NCBI GenBank assembly: GCA_963575745.1
Contig: CAUYUJ010011225.1
Coordinates: 957,828-1,021,827, forward strand
Length of the DNA stretch: 64,000 bases
From: Prorocentrum cordatum
Taxonomy: Eukaryota; Sar; Dinophyceae; Prorocentrales; Prorocentraceae
Reading direction: 5' to 3'
In this document: one piece after another, positions 53,544-64,000 of the stretch
Layout: every line of letters starts with the position of its first letter
Numbering within the stretch: position 1 is the stretch's first letter
Notes under the pieces: generated by a model
The model's input: only the letters and a program-made list of their open reading frames with translations
What the model was told of the DNA's origin: nothing
The model's database searches: none
Translations under genes and position numbers: made by a program

Positions 53544-53690
53544 GAGGAGGAGGAAAAATACTATCCCCCCCGAAAGTTGCACGAAGTGTAATTCGGAAAA
53601 CGCCAGCCCGTCGGGTTTGGCAGTGTTCGTGTAAGACGGCGGCCAGCTGGGGGAGGAGGAGGCGGAGGATGGGGGAGGCGGAGGAGGAGG
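53382..53690 (+). repeat. Two-copy ~170-bp tandem repeat
   Basis: 'aatac.atccccccc.gaaagttgcacgaagtgtaatt' to 'gcggaggatgggggagg' occurs twice, each copy followed by a GGA tract, so the GGA run was duplicated with the unit. Confidence 0.85.
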
Positions 53691-53860
53691 AGGAGGAGGA
53701 GGAGGAGGAGGAGGAGGAGGAGGAGGAGGAGGAGGAGGGAAGGAGGAAGAGGAGGAGAGGAGGCGGAAGAATGAGGAGGGAGGAGAGGGAGGAGGAGGAG
53801 GAGGAGGAGGAGGAGGAGGAGGAGGAGGGGAGGAGGAGGAGGAGGAGGAGGATGAGAGGA

Positions 53861-53894
<34 letters not shown>

Positions 53895-54410
53895 GAGGAG
53901 GAGGAAGGAGGAGGAGGAGGAGGAGGAGGAGGAGGAGGAGGAGGAGGGAGGAGGAGGGGAGGAGGAGGAGGGGGGGAGGAGGAGGGAGGAGGGGAGGAGG
54001 GGGGAGGAGGAAGGAGGAGGAGGAGGAGGAGGAGGATGGGAGCCCCCCCCCCTTTTGCACCAAGGGAGGGAGGGGGGGGGGGCTTCCAACCCCCCCCCCC
54101 CCCTTTAAGGGGGGGGGGGGGGGGGCTCACCCCAGCTCCATGAAAGGAGGGGGGGGGGGGGTAGCTTGGAAGCCCCCCCCCCCCTTTCCGGCCACGAAAG
54201 AGGGAGGGGGGGGGGAGGCTTCCGAAGCCCCCCCCCCCCTTTCAAAGGGGGGGGGTGGCTCACCCCGGCTCAATTAGAGTGAGGGAGGGGGGGGGGGGTA
54301 GCTTGGAACCCCCCCCCCCTTTCCGGACCACGAAAAGGAGGGAGAGGGGGGGGGGCTTCCGAAGCCCCCCCCCCTTTAGCAAGGAAGGGGGGAGGGGGGT
54401 AGCTTCAAGC
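53690..54410. repeat. Long GGA array and poly(C)/poly(G) units
   Basis: GGA-dominated to about 54038, then units of C11-14/G10-14 runs joined by 'gcttccgaagc', 'agcttggaa' and 'ggctcacccc', the same type as 51480-51955. Any protein read here is artefact. Confidence 0.9.
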
Positions 54411-54555
54411 TGGGGCCCACCTTCTAGTCTATCGGGCCCCGCGAGCGCGCTCATCAAATATGTCCTTACTGTCGCGCCCCGAGGCCGGTCGAAAGGGCGG
54501 GCTGGGCGTTTCCGTTAAGATTGCCTCACCATCCTGAAGCTTAAACTATTGCATC

Positions 54556-54889
54556 CGTTTCACAAATGGAGGGCGGGTCGTTTCCAACATGTGGCTTTCG
54601 CCGTAGCGCCGCACGCATTCGGTTTACAATTGCAAGAGCTTCACGGATTGAGGACGGTCGGCTTTCAAAATGTGGCTCTCGCTTTAGCGCCGCGCGTATG
54701 CGTTCTAAACAAGTGCAAGAGCTTCACGGATTGAGGGTGGTTGGTTTTCAACATGAGGCTCTCACCTTAGCGCCGCGTACATTCGTTTTCAACACGTTTC
54801 AAGAGTTTCACTGATTGAGGACGGCTCTTTTTCGAAAGGTCGTTTTCGCTTTAGAGCCGCGCACATTCGTTTTCAACATTTGCAAGTTT
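54556..54889 (+). repeat. 84-bp tandem repeat, 4 copies
   Basis: 'gagcttcacggattgaggacgg' recurs at 54641, 54724 and 54808 (spacing 83-84 bp), with 'aacatgtggctctcgctttagcgccgcgc' between. Lower GC than the neighbours. Confidence 0.85.
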
Positions 54890-55584
54890 TTCCCGGAGTC
54901 CCACGGTCAGCGTACCAGAAATTTTGTTCTGGAAGGATGCAGGATGGTGAGGGTGCAACACTTACGCTGATTCGATGTGTTGAAGTCCCAGGAATGGTGT
55001 TCTGGCGCGCTTCAGGATTGTCAAGACGCAACAGTCAGGTTGATCCGTGGCGTTGGATTCCCGAACAATGTGTTTTGACATGCTTCAGGGTCTTCAAGCG
55101 GTTGTCTCCCAACGGGGCAGTTCCATCAATGGAAATGAACCCTTGCAGGGGCCTATGAAGAGGGCTGCTGCTGCTGCGAACGGTGGCATGACGATCAACG
55201 TGTGCTCACCATTGGTTGGCCAACTCAAATGCCATTTATAAAGAAGAGAACTGGACAGAGAAGACACCAAGGACACGACAGGGAGAGCAGCGAAGCCAAG
55301 CAAGACCGCCAGGCCTGCTCCCCATGGTCGATCCGTGCAGAATCCCCGAAGAGTTGCCAATGGCGCGCTCTTCTGCCCACGCGTCCTTACATGGCGATGT
55401 TTGGCTCTGTATGGTTGTTGGCCATATTGGACACAGTGTTATGTGGTTGCTTCTGCTGAGGTTTAGGTTAGCGGTGAGCATGTGATGTACACTTTGGCAC
55501 GCCAAGCACACCTCCGGCAGGTTACGGGGGCGGCGGATTGAAGACGCTTGCGGCGAACCGCAGCCCCCGCCCGCCAGTTGAAAG
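54890..55584. other. No gene recognised
   Basis: Moderate GC with short frames on both strands and no motif or RNA gene. Confidence 0.35.
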
Positions 55585-56020
55585 CGTTTTTGTGGCTACG
55601 CTGTTGGGACCCTTGTGGCATTTCAGGGCCGTCTTGTCTGTGAGTGGAACCGTCTTGGGGGCGTCTTCGGTCGTCTTGGGGCCCTCTTGGGGGTCGCCTG
55701 GGGACGTATTAGGGCTATCTTGGAGGCCTCTACGGCCGTCTTCGGCTGTCGGAGAGCAGGAAAGGCGAGAGCGCGACAATTATTAAAAACCTGAGGAGAC
55801 AATGGTGGTGGCTTTCTGGGGTCTACTTGGAGCCCTCTTGGGGCGTCTTAGGGGCCTCATGAGCCGCCTTGTGGGCATGTTTGCTCGTATTGGAATCGTC
55901 TTGGGCAGCCTTGGTGCCCTCTTGGAGCAATCTTGGCCGTTTCGGACCGTCTTGGAAGCCATTTTGTGTCAACTTGGACGTCTTGGAGGCCCTCTTGGAG
56001 CCATCTAGGGCGGAACAGCG
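55585..56020. repeat. CTTGG repeat block
   Basis: Clear 10-13-bp spacing: 'ccgtcttgggggcgtcttcg', 'gtcgtcttggggccctcttg', 'ggaggccctcttggagccat'. Lies about 500 bp upstream of the metalloprotease. Confidence 0.75.
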
Positions 56021-56482
56021 CTTGCTGCCCACCTGTCTCTGCCTTTCCCGATGACCAGCTGTATGGGGACCCCATTGGGAAATCGTTGGAAGGGCCAGGA
56101 AGTGTGCCCGAAAATGTGGCACGTCTGGAGCGCCTTTGAAAGCAAAATGGGGGGCGGCGGTTCTCGTGGCTTTCGGCCGACCCATCTAAGACTGAGAAAT
56201 GACCCCTCCCAGGAATGTAGGTATTTGGGCTGAAGTTTATTATTGTGCAAGTTGGGTTTCCGTGCATCCATTGTGCCTTCAAGGCGAGGTTCGTTCATTT
56301 GTCTTTTGCCTCGCACGTTACATAACAAAGTGCAGCGCGTAAAACGATATCCAACGCCACATTCTCTCCAGTCTTTCTGAAGCCATCGGAGTTTCTGGGC
56401 GCTCCAGGTGAAGCAGTCGACGTCACACATCAAGCGGCCGCACCGCCTTCGCAATTCTTCACGCTTCGCGAATCCCCACCAG

Positions 56483-56502
56483 TCCGTAGCCCCCGGCTCA
56501 AG
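56483..56502 (+). promoter_or_regulatory. Relic spliced leader upstream of metalloprotease
   Basis: TCCGTAGCCCCCGGCTCAAG: the first 9 and last 8 nt equal the dinoflagellate SL, with the middle ATTTT replaced by CCC. It is preceded by 'ccaccag', a usable AG acceptor. It sits 59 bp before the ATG, as expected for the 5' UTR of a retroposed trans-spliced mRNA. Confidence 0.75.
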
Positions 56503-56561
56503 GCAAGGGACCATCAGAGCGGAGGCCTTTTTTTGTGCTCGCCCGCCCGACCGCGAGGCCG

Positions 56562-59500
56562 ATGCCAAAGATTCTCGCGTGGGCGGCCGCCTGGCTCTGC
56601 CTGCGAGCCTCGGTGGCCGAGCTCCCCGAGGTGGCCGAGCACTTCCGGCTCGTGGACCCGGACGGGCGAGACGTCCTCTCGGAGGCGGCGGCACACCCCG
56701 CGTGGGGTGGGAAGTACCAGCCCTCTGCCAACGTGCTGGACCTGAGCTTCCGCTCTCACGGCCAGAACTTCACCTACAGGCTCTACCGCCAGAACATTTC
56801 GTCTTCCGGCGGCGGCGTCACTGTGCGCGGCGGGGGCGGCAGCGTGAGGCGCAAGGCTCTCGGCCAGCGCTTTGTCTTCAGGAGTCCCAGGCACGATGCT
56901 GTTCTGACGCCCGTCGGGCGCAGCTTCCACGGCACGGCGCGATCTGGGGCCAGGATGTTCGACATCGAGCACCAGGTAGGGAGTGCCACTCTCAATGTCG
57001 CGCGCGTCACCCCGCCGCCGGGGGAGCTGGTGGGCCTATACCCGAACGGCTCGGCGGCGGGCTTGGCCGGGGGCCGTCAGCTGAAGTTTGCTCCCGATCA
57101 GATCGACAGGTGGGAGGGATGCTACAATGACGATCACGTCATGCGCCAGTTTGAGTTCGGGGCCATCGTCACCTCGAACGTCTGGCGGAAGTACGGCTTC
57201 CAGGATGACGAGGATGCAGAGGAATGGGTCAACGCCATCGTCGCGAAGGCGAACATGGTGTATGAGCCGCAGCTGAACGTCCATCTCAAGCTCGGTAGCC
57301 TGGAGATCCAGAGAAGCCACGACGCGACGGCAGAGGCCTGGGACCAGAGCGACCAGTGCACGATGACGATCAATGAGCAGCTCGATGCGCTCTCGAGCTG
57401 GACGCCACCAGCGGGCACCGCCATGGGCACGTGGCACCTCTTCGATGATTGCTTCGTGTCTGGCACGATCGGCCTTGCGTACATGGGGGTGCTATGCCTC
57501 GGACAGTATGGAGACGGCAAGCACTACAACACCGCCGTCAATTGGGTAAGCGGAAGCACCTGGCACACCTTTGCGCACGAGATGGGGCACAATTTCAACG
57601 CCGACCACTCCTTCGAGCTCGGCCAAGGCAGCACGGGTGGCATCATGGACTACGGCGACGGGACGCTCGACGGGATATACCAGTTCAACGAGCAGTACCG
57701 CAAGATCGAGGTGTGCAACCACATACAGGCCAAAGTCGGCACGTGCACGGCCTTCTCTGTTTTCAGCCCTGAGTGCGGCAACGGCATCGTCGAGCCGGGC
57801 GAGGAGTGCGAGTGCAGCGACGGGCTGGCAGCGTGCGACGGTTGCTGCAGCTGCCAGCTGCGGCTGGAGGGGCGTCAGTGCGCCCCGGGCGCCTACGGGC
57901 ACGGCGGCTGCTGCACCTCGGAGGGGTACTTCGCGGACGTGGGAACGCGCTGCACAATGACTGGCTCAGATGGCTTCTGCGTCGAGGGGGAGTGCGTCTT
58001 AGAGAGCGTCTGCACGGTGTACCCCAGCCACTTCGGCGAGTTCTGCGGGATCGAGGGGCAGGGCTGCCAGGTCATGTGCACGATGGCCAGCAACGGTGTC
58101 TGCAGCAGCCTCAGCGGTTGGAAGGACTCGAACGGCAACAAGATCAACAACCTTCCCGACAGCACCCCGTGCACGACGGAGAGCAGTCGGGCGGGCACGT
58201 GTTACGACGGCACTCGAAGAAAAAGACAAATCATGAGAATAAGAAACATATTACGAACAATAAGAAACTAACACATCATGCATCGTTCGGAAATGCTTCC
58301 AAACAGACGAACAAAACCACATGGGCCAGGTCACTATAACCCAACTCATACACTGGAACATGGCTGGACAGACAACGCAGCCGGCCGCGCGCCTGCGAAT
58401 AGGCCATAGCTTTAAACCGCGAGGCGCAAATTTTAGTTCATCACTTTTCCAGACGTAACTTTTTCATTTGACGCCTCTGCCAGGTCTCCCCGTGTGACGG
58501 ATCTCTTGGATCTGCACTGGGCCCCATGGCGCCTCCGGCGCCGCCCCCCAGCGCGCTCCGCGCGACAGGGAGGGGGGCCCAGCGCCGATCCAAGAACTCT
58601 GCGCGGACCTCCGGAAGCTTGTCTGTATTTGTTTGCTCTTCCAGGCACGTGCGTGGATAACGACGTTGTCACCATCGCACTCCCAGAAGGGACCGACGTC
58701 ATCAAAGAGGAGAACGTACCGTACTCCACCTCCGTGTCCGTTTCTGGGTGTGTCGGCTATGCCAACCGTGGCTGGATAGGACATGCTGACGTGGCGTTCT
58801 GGAAGGAGGGGAAATCACTGGACAATTGCAACATGCAGTGTTTGAACGCGGAGTCGTGTCACAGTTTCACCTTCAACGCCGTTACGGGTTTCTGCGAGCT
58901 GTGGACCATGCACCATTTCGTGGACGATTTGGCCGTTGTGCCAGGCTACGACACCTTCATCTGCCACGCCCGGGCCGCAGGCGCCGACTTCCTCGACGCC
59001 GACGTCTACCACGGCGCCGACCTGCTTGAGCCGGGCGTGGCGGCACGCGAGCGCAGCGTGGACAGCGGGCTCACCCTCACGCTCTGCTACAAGGCATGCA
59101 TTACGGACCCTGGGTGCCACGTGTTCGTCTTCGCCGAGGTCACCGGCAGCTGCCAGCTCTATCCGTCGGAGGTGTCGTACAGCTTGTGGGACATGAAGCA
59201 GGGGTACAGCACCTACATCCTGCCCTGCCACGGCCGCGGGAAGGTCTGCCCCTGCAGCCCGAGCGGGACCTCGAAGATCCGCATGCCCTGCCAGTGCGAC
59301 GCGGCCAGCAGCCCCCACCACAACGAGTGCGCCGTCGGCCAGTACTGCTACGATGGCGCGTGCCACGACCGCAAGCAGCGGCGGCTGTCGGCCGACGTCT
59401 GCTCGGCGACGCCCGCGGTCACCACCACGAGCGTCGTCGGAACCCGTACGGACACCACGACGCCGTACATGTACGTGGTGGACGTGCTGGAGATAACCGT

Positions 59501-60341
59501 CGACTGCAGCACCAGCACGAAGGCGCAGATGGAGTCGGCTCTCGCCGCGTGGGCCGCTGACAAGCACAGCGTAGGGGTGAACAAGGTGATTCCTTCAGCC
59601 GTGATGTCTCCTTATTCATCTGGTACTACATCATCTTGGGACCTGTCGTACCAGCTCCGCCTGGATGATAGTTCGGACTTGGCAGGTGCACAACTCTGGT
59701 CAGATGTGCACCTTCCCATCGCTGCGAACCTGGTCAACAACCTTGCTTCAACCAGATCTGATCTGGCTCTGAGTTTCAGGGACAACGATGTGTGGCTTTC
59801 GAGAGTCTGGAGCGTCACGCTGACGAATCCGATCGACGAAGAAGGGGCCTGCTTCAGCACCAACTCGAATAACAGGGATGAGTTCGGGGACAGCTGTGAG
59901 GTGTACCTTTCCAATCCAGCATGGTGCGGCAAGTATGATGACAGCGATTTCACCTCTGCGATTATGTGCTGCGGGTGCGGTGGTGGCGTCGACCACGAGC
60001 CGCAGACGCCAGCTCCTACCCCAGCTCCAGCTCCCACTCCTGTTCCCGACTGCGTCGACACGGACTTTGGTGAGGTCGACGCGTATGGCGATGGCTGCGA
60101 ATCTTATTCGGTCTCTCCGCAGTACTACTGCGGTGCGTTCGACGTCGGCCGTTTCGACTCCATGACCATGTGCTGCGCCTGCCACGCGTATCGTCCGCCG
60201 ACTCTGCCGCCCACTCCGGCACCTCCCCCTCCGTCGCCGTGGTGGGACACCGGGGTTCTCGACGGGGCGGTGTCGTGCCAGCTCTCACTGCTGCCAGTCC
60301 TCGCCGCGGCCGCGGCCTGCGCGCTGCACGGCCAGGTCTGA
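56562..60341 (+). CDS. ADAM-like secreted metalloprotease, two exons
   Basis: Exons 56562-58209 and 58645-60341 give 1114 codons; the inferred join restores CYDGTCVDND. The ATG at 56562 was chosen because it opens a signal peptide (MPKILAWAAAWLCLRASVA). A pro-region follows. The reprolysin-like domain has HEMGHNFNADH (residues 339-349, zinc ligands plus catalytic Glu; Asn where most metzincins have Gly) and Met-turn GIMDYGDG. A disintegrin-like Cys region starts at ECGNGIVEPGEECEC, then an ADAM-type Cys-rich part. Exon 2 adds two PAN/apple-like modules (~585-655, ~665-745), a third Cys cluster, a mixed domain, two related Cys modules (WCGKYDDSDFTSAIMCCGCG; YYCGAFDVGRFDSMTMCCAC), Pro-rich linkers and a hydrophobic C-terminus (LLPVLAAAAACAL), probably GPI or membrane anchoring. 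Likely role: cell-surface proteolysis and adhesion. Confidence 0.85.
58210..58644 (+). other. GC-AG intron of metalloprotease gene
   Basis: 435 bp, donor GACG|GCACTC and acceptor TTCCAG|GCACGTG, with a pyrimidine tract before the AG. GGCAC is present at both junctions, so the exact cut is ambiguous within it. Removing the intron fuses two frames and continues the Cys-rich domain. It contains foldback family E copy 2. Confidence 0.8.
58486..58622. mobile_element. Foldback element family E, copy 2 (in intron)
   Basis: 'cttggatctgcactgggccc' (from 58507) is complementary, with two mismatches, to the right arm ending 'gatccaag' at ~58596, around 'ggcgcctccggcgcc'. The right arm resembles 46808-46840. 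Confidence 0.6.
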
Positions 60342-61290
60342 GGGTGGCCTGGCAGCGTCTGCAGCTCGCAAGGGTGTGCACCTCTTCTGAGCGCTCTCTC
60401 TCTTTCTCTCTCTCTCTCTATCTCCTCCCTCTTCTCCCAGCTGCCAGAAGACGAGTAAGTGCTGTGGTGCTAATGTGCGCGCTTGCTTCGCACGAGGAGT
60501 CCTGAGGGGTCATCCCTTGGACTTGACTAGGAGCGTCTCGCACTCATCTTCGGACGGGCTGATCGCCTTGCAAGACTGAGCTTGCCTTGAAGATATGTAG
60601 GACTTGCACGCGAGATTAATGTTTACTGCAGACGCTTAACGGTCCCCGCTAACTTTTTGTGTTCACCCTGTTGCCGTAGGCGGCTGGCGTCCTGTGGCAC
60701 CTGTCAAAGAGTAAGACAACCTAGTGATGTCAGTTTTGATGTGGGTGCTTAGGGGTTCTTGCGCTCCGTGGTAACAAGCCCAGCCCTGACACAGCAGAGC
60801 AGAGCTGGCAACGGTTTCAACTGCGCGATGGTAATGTCCACTCCCGCTGCACTGCTTTTCCCTGGCAGACAATTCGGAGTGCCACTACGCCGTCTCTGGT
60901 TCCCATGGCTTCCGTGCGTGCAAGCCGTTTTCCGTCGCAGGGATCGAGGGATCCTTTTCAAATTTTGTTCACGGCCGGCGCACGGGTGTCGACCCTTATT
61001 CTTAGCGCGCATGATTTTTGTGGCATCTTGTTTGCCAAGGAAAGCCTCCCACATCAAACAAAAAAACGACCGGCGGTCCTGTCGCCTATTCCTTGCGGTG
61101 CGTTCACGAGATGGTGGTCTGCGTTTTCTGTTCGCTCGCGGTGTCGTTCAACCAGAATTCCCCGCCATTTTGGCGATGCACCCCGCCTGGCGGTGCCCTA
61201 GTCGGCGGTGGCCTGTCCTGAGCGGCAGCGAGGCTCGCCTCCTGTTAGTTCCTCCTGCGCTGTCCTCTTGTCGCCTGTTTCCCTCCCCCT
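60342..61290. other. Metalloprotease 3' flank; CT tract; no further gene
   Basis: A CT microsatellite lies at 60393-60425, 50-85 bp after the stop. No A tail marks a retrocopy end. No supportable gene follows. Confidence 0.5.
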
Positions 61291-61299
61291 GGTGCGCAA

Positions 61300-61400
61300 T
61301 TCGCTCGTAGCCCATTGCTGCGATCTTGACGGCGTCCGGCTCCTCCGGCGCGCTCGCGATCAAAAAAGTATCCCCACCAGCCCGTTCAAAAACGTTGCCC
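61300..61400 (-). repeat. Dispersed repeat family J, copy 3
   Basis: Reverse-complement match to 21247-21345 (gggctggtggggatactttttt...gccgtcaagatc). Confidence 0.55.
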
Positions 61401-61534
61401 ATGAAAGTTGACGGGAAAAGGGACGAAGAGACACATATAGCGAAACAAAGCGCAGCCAGGATGATGAAGATCTCTGGGAGCAAGGGGGTGGCTCTGTAAG
61501 GCCACTTCGGGCCATCCCTGTGACCCGCGGAGGG

Positions 61535-61965
61535 GCGAGGGAGGAGGAGGAGGAGGAGGAGGAGGAGGAAGAGGAGGAGGAGGAGGGGGAATAGGAGGAG
61601 GAGGAGGAGAAGGAGGAGGAGGAGGAGGAGAAGGCAGACCGCCTTTTGGGCCCTCGTCTGATGCTCTTGAGGCGCACTTAGGCGCGCTTGGGGCCGTCTT
61701 GAGGCCCTCTGAGGGTTTGCTTGGAGCCCTGTCTCTTGATGCCATCTTGGAAGCAGTATCGATCTTGAGGCCCCTCTTGGGCTTTCCTTGGGCCGTATTG
61801 ATGCCTCGAAAGCGCATCGGAAGCGCAACGGCAAAAAGGCAAACATGATTGAACTTCCAACAGGTTCTGACGCATTTAGACGCATGGTGGCCCCGTGGAG
61901 GCCATTTTGGAGCATGTGAGGCCCTCCTGGGACCATCTTGGGCCACCTTGGACGCTCTAATCCAT
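61535..61965. repeat. GGA tract followed by CTTGG repeat block
   Basis: GGA with GAA interruptions to about 61635, then 'gcccctcttgggc', 'gccgtcttgaggccc' and 'gccatcttgg' units to ~61960. Confidence 0.8.
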
Positions 61966-63515
61966 CGCGAAACCCGCCACACAAATCTCAGGGCGGGGAT
62001 GGGGAGGGTACCCCACCCCGAGGGGAAGAAGGTTTTTCGGAGAGGAAAGGAAGACCTCGCTAGACCAACTTTGCCAAAACAGCTGGTGGGATTCTCCTTT
62101 CGCGTGTGGGGTATATTCGTAGGTGGTGCACAGCATGTGTTTTTTGTTCGCTGCATATGTGTACCTAACCCTCGTGGCGCCACAATGGCTATGTTGCGTT
62201 GGACGGCATTTGGGGAGCGGCGTTCCGGTTGGGCCCGCAGATTCCGAAACAAATAGCACGGGAGGGTGAGCGAGGGAGTGAAGGTGGAGGGATGGTAGGG
62301 GAGGGCGGGAGGAGGGCGCGGGGGGTAGTCGGGTCTTCCCCAGGGCTAATTCCAAGGTCTTCGCGGGCCATCTTGGGGCACTGGAAAGTAGACTACACGT
62401 GCTCGATTTCTTGCCACCCCTGGGCCCCCGTTCTCAGTTTTGCGGGAGCTGCGGCCGACGGCAGAAAAATACCAAACCGCGCGGCGCCCCAGCGTGAACA
62501 TAGAAATCGGGGGGCGCGGGGAGACGGATCACTCGCTAGAGTCGCATGTTTTTCGAGAGACATATTGGTCCGTCTTGGACGTCCTCTAAAGTCCGAATGG
62601 CGAGAATCCCAATGTTAAGAACAAGCCATCTGTTTTTCCAGTATTACCTGGTGGGGTCTCTTGAGCGGGCTCCAGGGCACTGAAGACGACCCGAGAGTCC
62701 CCGAGGAGGGCAACACGGAGGGCCCCTGGCGGTGCGGAGGCCTCGGGGCAGGTCACGCTACACGCTCTGGAAGCGCCGAGGGCACCATGAGCGGGGATCT
62801 GTGCCATTTTCATTAATCCTTCGATCGTCTGGGTGTTGCAGTACGACCCAGAGGAGGACCATGTGCCGATACCACTACTCTTCCCTCGCGTTCCCCTTTT
62901 TGGGCCTCACCCTCGTCGCCACGGCTGGATTCGCTTCGAAATTCTAGTCAGAAGCGCATCCGAGGAGAGGTTTCGGGGATCAATTAGCGGTATCGATACT
63001 TTCTGGTTTCCCGGATCGTCGAGGCCCTGAAGTCATTCCACTGCGTGCCAACCCGAGGCACGGTGGCGGATCAGTCACCGTCGTTGCCTCTTCGGGGACC
63101 TTGTCACGCGGGTTCGATGCGGATTCAGCGCGGATTTGGCGGTGGGTCCGGCGGTGGGTTCGGCGTGCATTCGACGTGGATTCGACGTGGACTCGGCGAG
63201 TCCAGCATGGATTCCCAGCGGACTTGACGCGGAGAAGGGCGCGGCGCGACAGACAAGGTCCCCCGAACATGCAAGTTGAGATCATGCCGTGGCCTCCCAT
63301 GCCCCTGTGCTTCACCACCCACCAAACCACCCCAGCCCAACCAGAAGGCCCCAGTTCGCCCTCCATTCCCAGTGGGGGGGGTGTCGGAGAGCACTGAACA
63401 ATACAATCGGAGTCCGCACCCCCACCCGATCCGACATGTGTGGGTCTTCGGGCTGGGGTGGTCTGGTGGTCAGTCGGACGGGGCGAGGACGAGGATGAAT
63501 CTGTTCCAGGCCTCC
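61966..63515. other. No gene recognised
   Basis: Patchwork without motifs. 63120-63210 has repeated 'ttcg.cgtggattc' units. 63295-63330 resembles one arm of MITE family B without a visible partner. Confidence 0.35.
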
Positions 63516-63519
63516 TCTT

Positions 63520-63606
63520 CCTTCTCCTCTTCCTTCTCTTCCTCCTCCTCCTTCTCCTCCTCCTCCTCCTCCTCCGCCTCCGCCTCCTCCTCCTCCTCGT
63601 CCTCCT
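63520..63606. repeat. TCC/TTC microsatellite
   Basis: Pyrimidine run of TCC with TTC and GCC interruptions. Confidence 0.9.
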
Positions 63607-63751
63607 AGGCGCGTGCTGCGCATCCGTGAAGGAGAGGCCGTCCCGTGGGCGCCGTGGCTCAGGGAGGCCCCGGAGAGGCAGCGCGGCGGCGCGCTGGCCG
63701 CCGGGCGGCCCTCATGGAGCCGGGCGGGCGCGTGCGGAGGATGTGAGCTTC

Positions 63752-63939
63752 GGTGTCGTTTCACCGATCCTCCATCCCCATCCCCATCCCCTTCGAGACC
63801 CCCACCAAATTACCCCCCCCAGTTGGGGAGACACCCCTCGAAGCCCGAAGGGAGCGGCCTATACCCCCAGCTGGGGGGGTAAATCGGCCAGCGGGGCCCA
63901 GGCCACGCCGCTGGGGATGGGGATCGGTTAAACGATACT
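63752..63939. mobile_element. MITE family C, copy 2
   Basis: Same ends and interior as 30067-30260; the right end GGGGATCGGTTAAACGATAC is complementary to the left GTGTCGTTTCACCGATCC. Confidence 0.75.
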
Positions 63940-64000
63940 CATGATCGCTCGGTACGATCGGACTGGGTACATCAGGGGCACAATCACAATTCGGCGGCGA

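Noticed and set aside
52706-54277. 523-codon plus-strand frame
   Set aside because: Runs through a 101-bp satellite, a GGA array and G/C homopolymers; frame survival is compositional.
1-64000. tRNA, rRNA or snRNA genes
   Set aside because: I looked for T-loop/anticodon arrangements and 5S/U-snRNA-like boxes and saw none I could fold by eye; a dedicated covariance search was not possible.

Overview
This window is nuclear DNA of a dinoflagellate. The best evidence is a full-length copy of the dinoflagellate trans-spliced leader (SL) at 36322-36343 and a decayed SL relic at 56483-56502. Supporting signs are high GC, a GC-AG intron, sparse genes, and a landscape of retroelement remains, short inverted-repeat transposons and GGA/TCC, TCG and CA microsatellites. 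The genus cannot be fixed from sequence alone. Most long open frames here are artefacts of simple repeats.

Layout. 1-5300 is gene-poor: short repeats, then an AT-richer ~115-bp satellite that reverses direction near 3.55 kb and is split by a 5'-truncated LINE (4181-4973). 5300-15950 holds dispersed repeats, microsatellites, an 18-bp-TIR MITE (7299-7451), a weak minus-strand signal-peptide exon candidate (10764-10838) and a large block of degenerate CTTGG/CCAAGATGG repeats. 15983-20904 is an almost intact minus-strand Penelope-like retroelement with ~100-bp direct repeats at both ends. It has ORF1, ORF2 coupled by UAAUG, and an RT protein with an N-terminal GIY-YIG nuclease. 21-25 kb carries a 944-bp higher-order repeat. 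26-28 kb has degraded retroelement coding pieces. 28.7-34 kb is a patchwork of short transposons (hAT-like, 5-bp-TSD and other MITEs) and dispersed repeats.

36323-44459 is an 8.1-kb LINE with a 14-bp target-site duplication, an A tail, and a 5' end that begins exactly with the SL. Its single polyprotein (zinc ribbon/coiled coil, APE-type endonuclease, RT, CCHC finger, RNase H, C-terminal Cys motif) is broken into three frames by two single-base shifts. 48.6-50.3 kb is a decayed minus-strand LINE of similar plan. 51.5-54.9 kb is a composite of poly(C)/poly(G) hairpin repeats, a 101-bp satellite, long GGA tracts and an 84-bp repeat.

The one convincing host gene is at 56562-60341: two exons encoding a secreted, probably surface-anchored ADAM-like metalloprotease (1114 aa) with disintegrin-like, PAN/apple and twin Cys-rich modules. 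A relic SL lies 59 bp before its ATG, so it looks like a retroposed mRNA copy. Its only intron is GC-AG, has repeated splice-site sequence and a transposon-like foldback inside, and may have been gained after retroposition.

Taken together the window shows trans-splicing and reverse transcription acting on the same molecules: one retroelement and one host gene both carry SL sequence at their genomic 5' ends.
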